Of a stretch of DNA of 64,000 bases, positions 63,534-64,000 are shown one piece after another (positions within the stretch are counted from its first letter, which is position 1; each line of letters opens with the position of its first letter). Location of the stretch: the NCBI RefSeq assembly GCF_018860165.1, contig NZ_JAHKNG010000004.1, positions 62,001-126,000 of the forward strand, read 5' to 3'. Below the pieces are notes generated by a model, which was not told the origin of the DNA, searched no databases, and saw only the letters and a list, made by a program, of their open reading frames with translations. Both the position numbers and the translations under genes were made by a program. The stretch comes from Paracoccus marinaquae (GTDB lineage: Bacteria; Pseudomonadota; Alphaproteobacteria; Rhodobacterales; Rhodobacteraceae).

Positions 63534-64000
63534 ATGAGCACAGAAACCGTTGAAAAACACGCCATTCCCGCGGGCTTCGAACAGGCCCATGCCGGGGTCG
63601 AGGACTACCGCCGGCTCTATGCCGAATCGATGGACGATCCCGAGGGCTTCTGGGGGCGCGAGGGTCTGCGGCTGGACTGGATCCATCCCTATTCCAAGGT
63701 CAAGAACACCAATTTCAACTTCGGTGAGGTCAGCATCAAGTGGTTCGAGGATGGCATCCTGAATGCCAGCGTGAACTGCGTCGACCGCCATCTTCCGGCC
63801 CGTGCGAACCAGACCGCCATCATCTTCGAGCCCGACGATCCCCGGACGCCGGCGCAGCACATCACCTATGCGCAGCTGTCCGAGAGCGTGAACCGGATGG
63901 CCAATGTCCTGCTGAGCCAGGGCGTGATGCGCGGCGACCGTGTGGTCATCTACCTGCCGATGATCCCCGAGGCCGCCTATGCGATGCTGGCCTGTGCCCG
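63534..64000 (+). CDS. acs: Acetyl-CoA synthetase (N-terminal part; cut by window end)
   Basis: The first 155 or so residues of acetyl-CoA synthetase are present: [20 protein letters not shown], then [39 protein letters not shown] and [20 protein letters not shown]. The start [14 protein letters not shown] at 63534 is preceded by AGGAGGGGAC at good spacing. The enzyme activates acetate to acetyl-CoA and is usually under acetylation and carbon-source control; the AMP-binding signature lies beyond the window. Confidence 0.93.
   Translation, partial: MSTETVEKHAIPAGFEQAHAGVEDYRRLYAESMDDPEGFWGREGLRLDWIHPYSKVKNTNFNFGEVSIKWFEDGILNASVNCVDRHLPARANQTAIIFEPDDPRTPAQHITYAQLSESVNRMANVLLSQGVMRGDRVVIYLPMIPEAAYAMLACA

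Overview
The window is a GC-rich bacterial chromosome segment, almost certainly from a Rhodobacteraceae/Paracoccaceae alphaproteobacterium and most like Paracoccus. The signs are a class I lysyl-tRNA synthetase, the propionyl-CoA carboxylase and methylmalonyl-CoA mutase genes, the CarD-FdxA-Suv3-type helicase block, fused IspDF, and two dispersed loci that look like gene transfer agent (GTA) parts. No rRNA, tRNA, CRISPR array, insertion sequence or complete prophage is visible. Coding density is high; many adjacent genes overlap by 1-4 bases.

Layout. 0-8.7 kb: acyl-CoA synthetase, an orphan polyamine-type binding protein, a short-chain dehydrogenase, a minus-strand run (P-loop ATPase, metA, ppk2, TPM protein) and a FadL-type porin. 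9-20.5 kb: guaB, then propionate catabolism on the minus strand (scpA, pccA, pccB) interleaved with small lipoproteins and hypothetical genes. 19.4-24.6 kb: alr, mlaE/mlaF-like transporter genes, phoH, ybeY and a CorC-like CBS protein in one overlapping run. 24.6-31.1 kb: lysophospholipase, SCP2 and TPR proteins, Suv3-type helicase, S4 protein, ferredoxin and CarD. 31.3-36.2 kb: Mn-pyrophosphatase, HAD phosphatase, MaoC dehydratase, ribF, YcgN-type protein and threonine aldolase. 36.2-40.5 kb: purL-ispDF-pgpA-cinA on the minus strand. 40.5-45.3 kb: a candidate small RNA, a VtlR/LsrB-like LysR regulator and the divergent fused indolepyruvate oxidoreductase. 45.4-50.4 kb: murI and cytochrome c maturation genes ccmE, ccmF and ccmH, split by an endolysin-holin pair. 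50.5-58.5 kb: enoyl-CoA hydratase, NUDIX, DUF983, two GGDEF proteins, an H-NOX homologue, nadD, a PBP4-type peptidase and a TerB-like protein. 58.6-64 kb: lysK, a beta-helix tail-fibre-like protein, a PNPOx-fold protein and the start of acs.

The most interesting signals are these. (1) A perfect CtrA-type box (TTAA-N7-TTAAC) lies 60 bp before the endolysin-holin pair, and a one-mismatch CtrA box lies 67 bp before the beta-helix fibre gene, suggesting that two scattered GTA loci share CtrA control. (2) A terminator-ended, about 84-nt small RNA candidate, with an anti-Shine-Dalgarno loop and an 18-bp palindrome upstream of its promoter, lies next to a VtlR/LsrB-like regulator. (3) An H-NOX homologue that has lost the heme-ligating histidine and the YxSxR motif is translationally coupled to a diguanylate cyclase. 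(4) A CTGC-N3-GCAG palindrome of the PhaR type precedes a PhaJ-like MaoC gene. All regulatory assignments are read by eye and untested.
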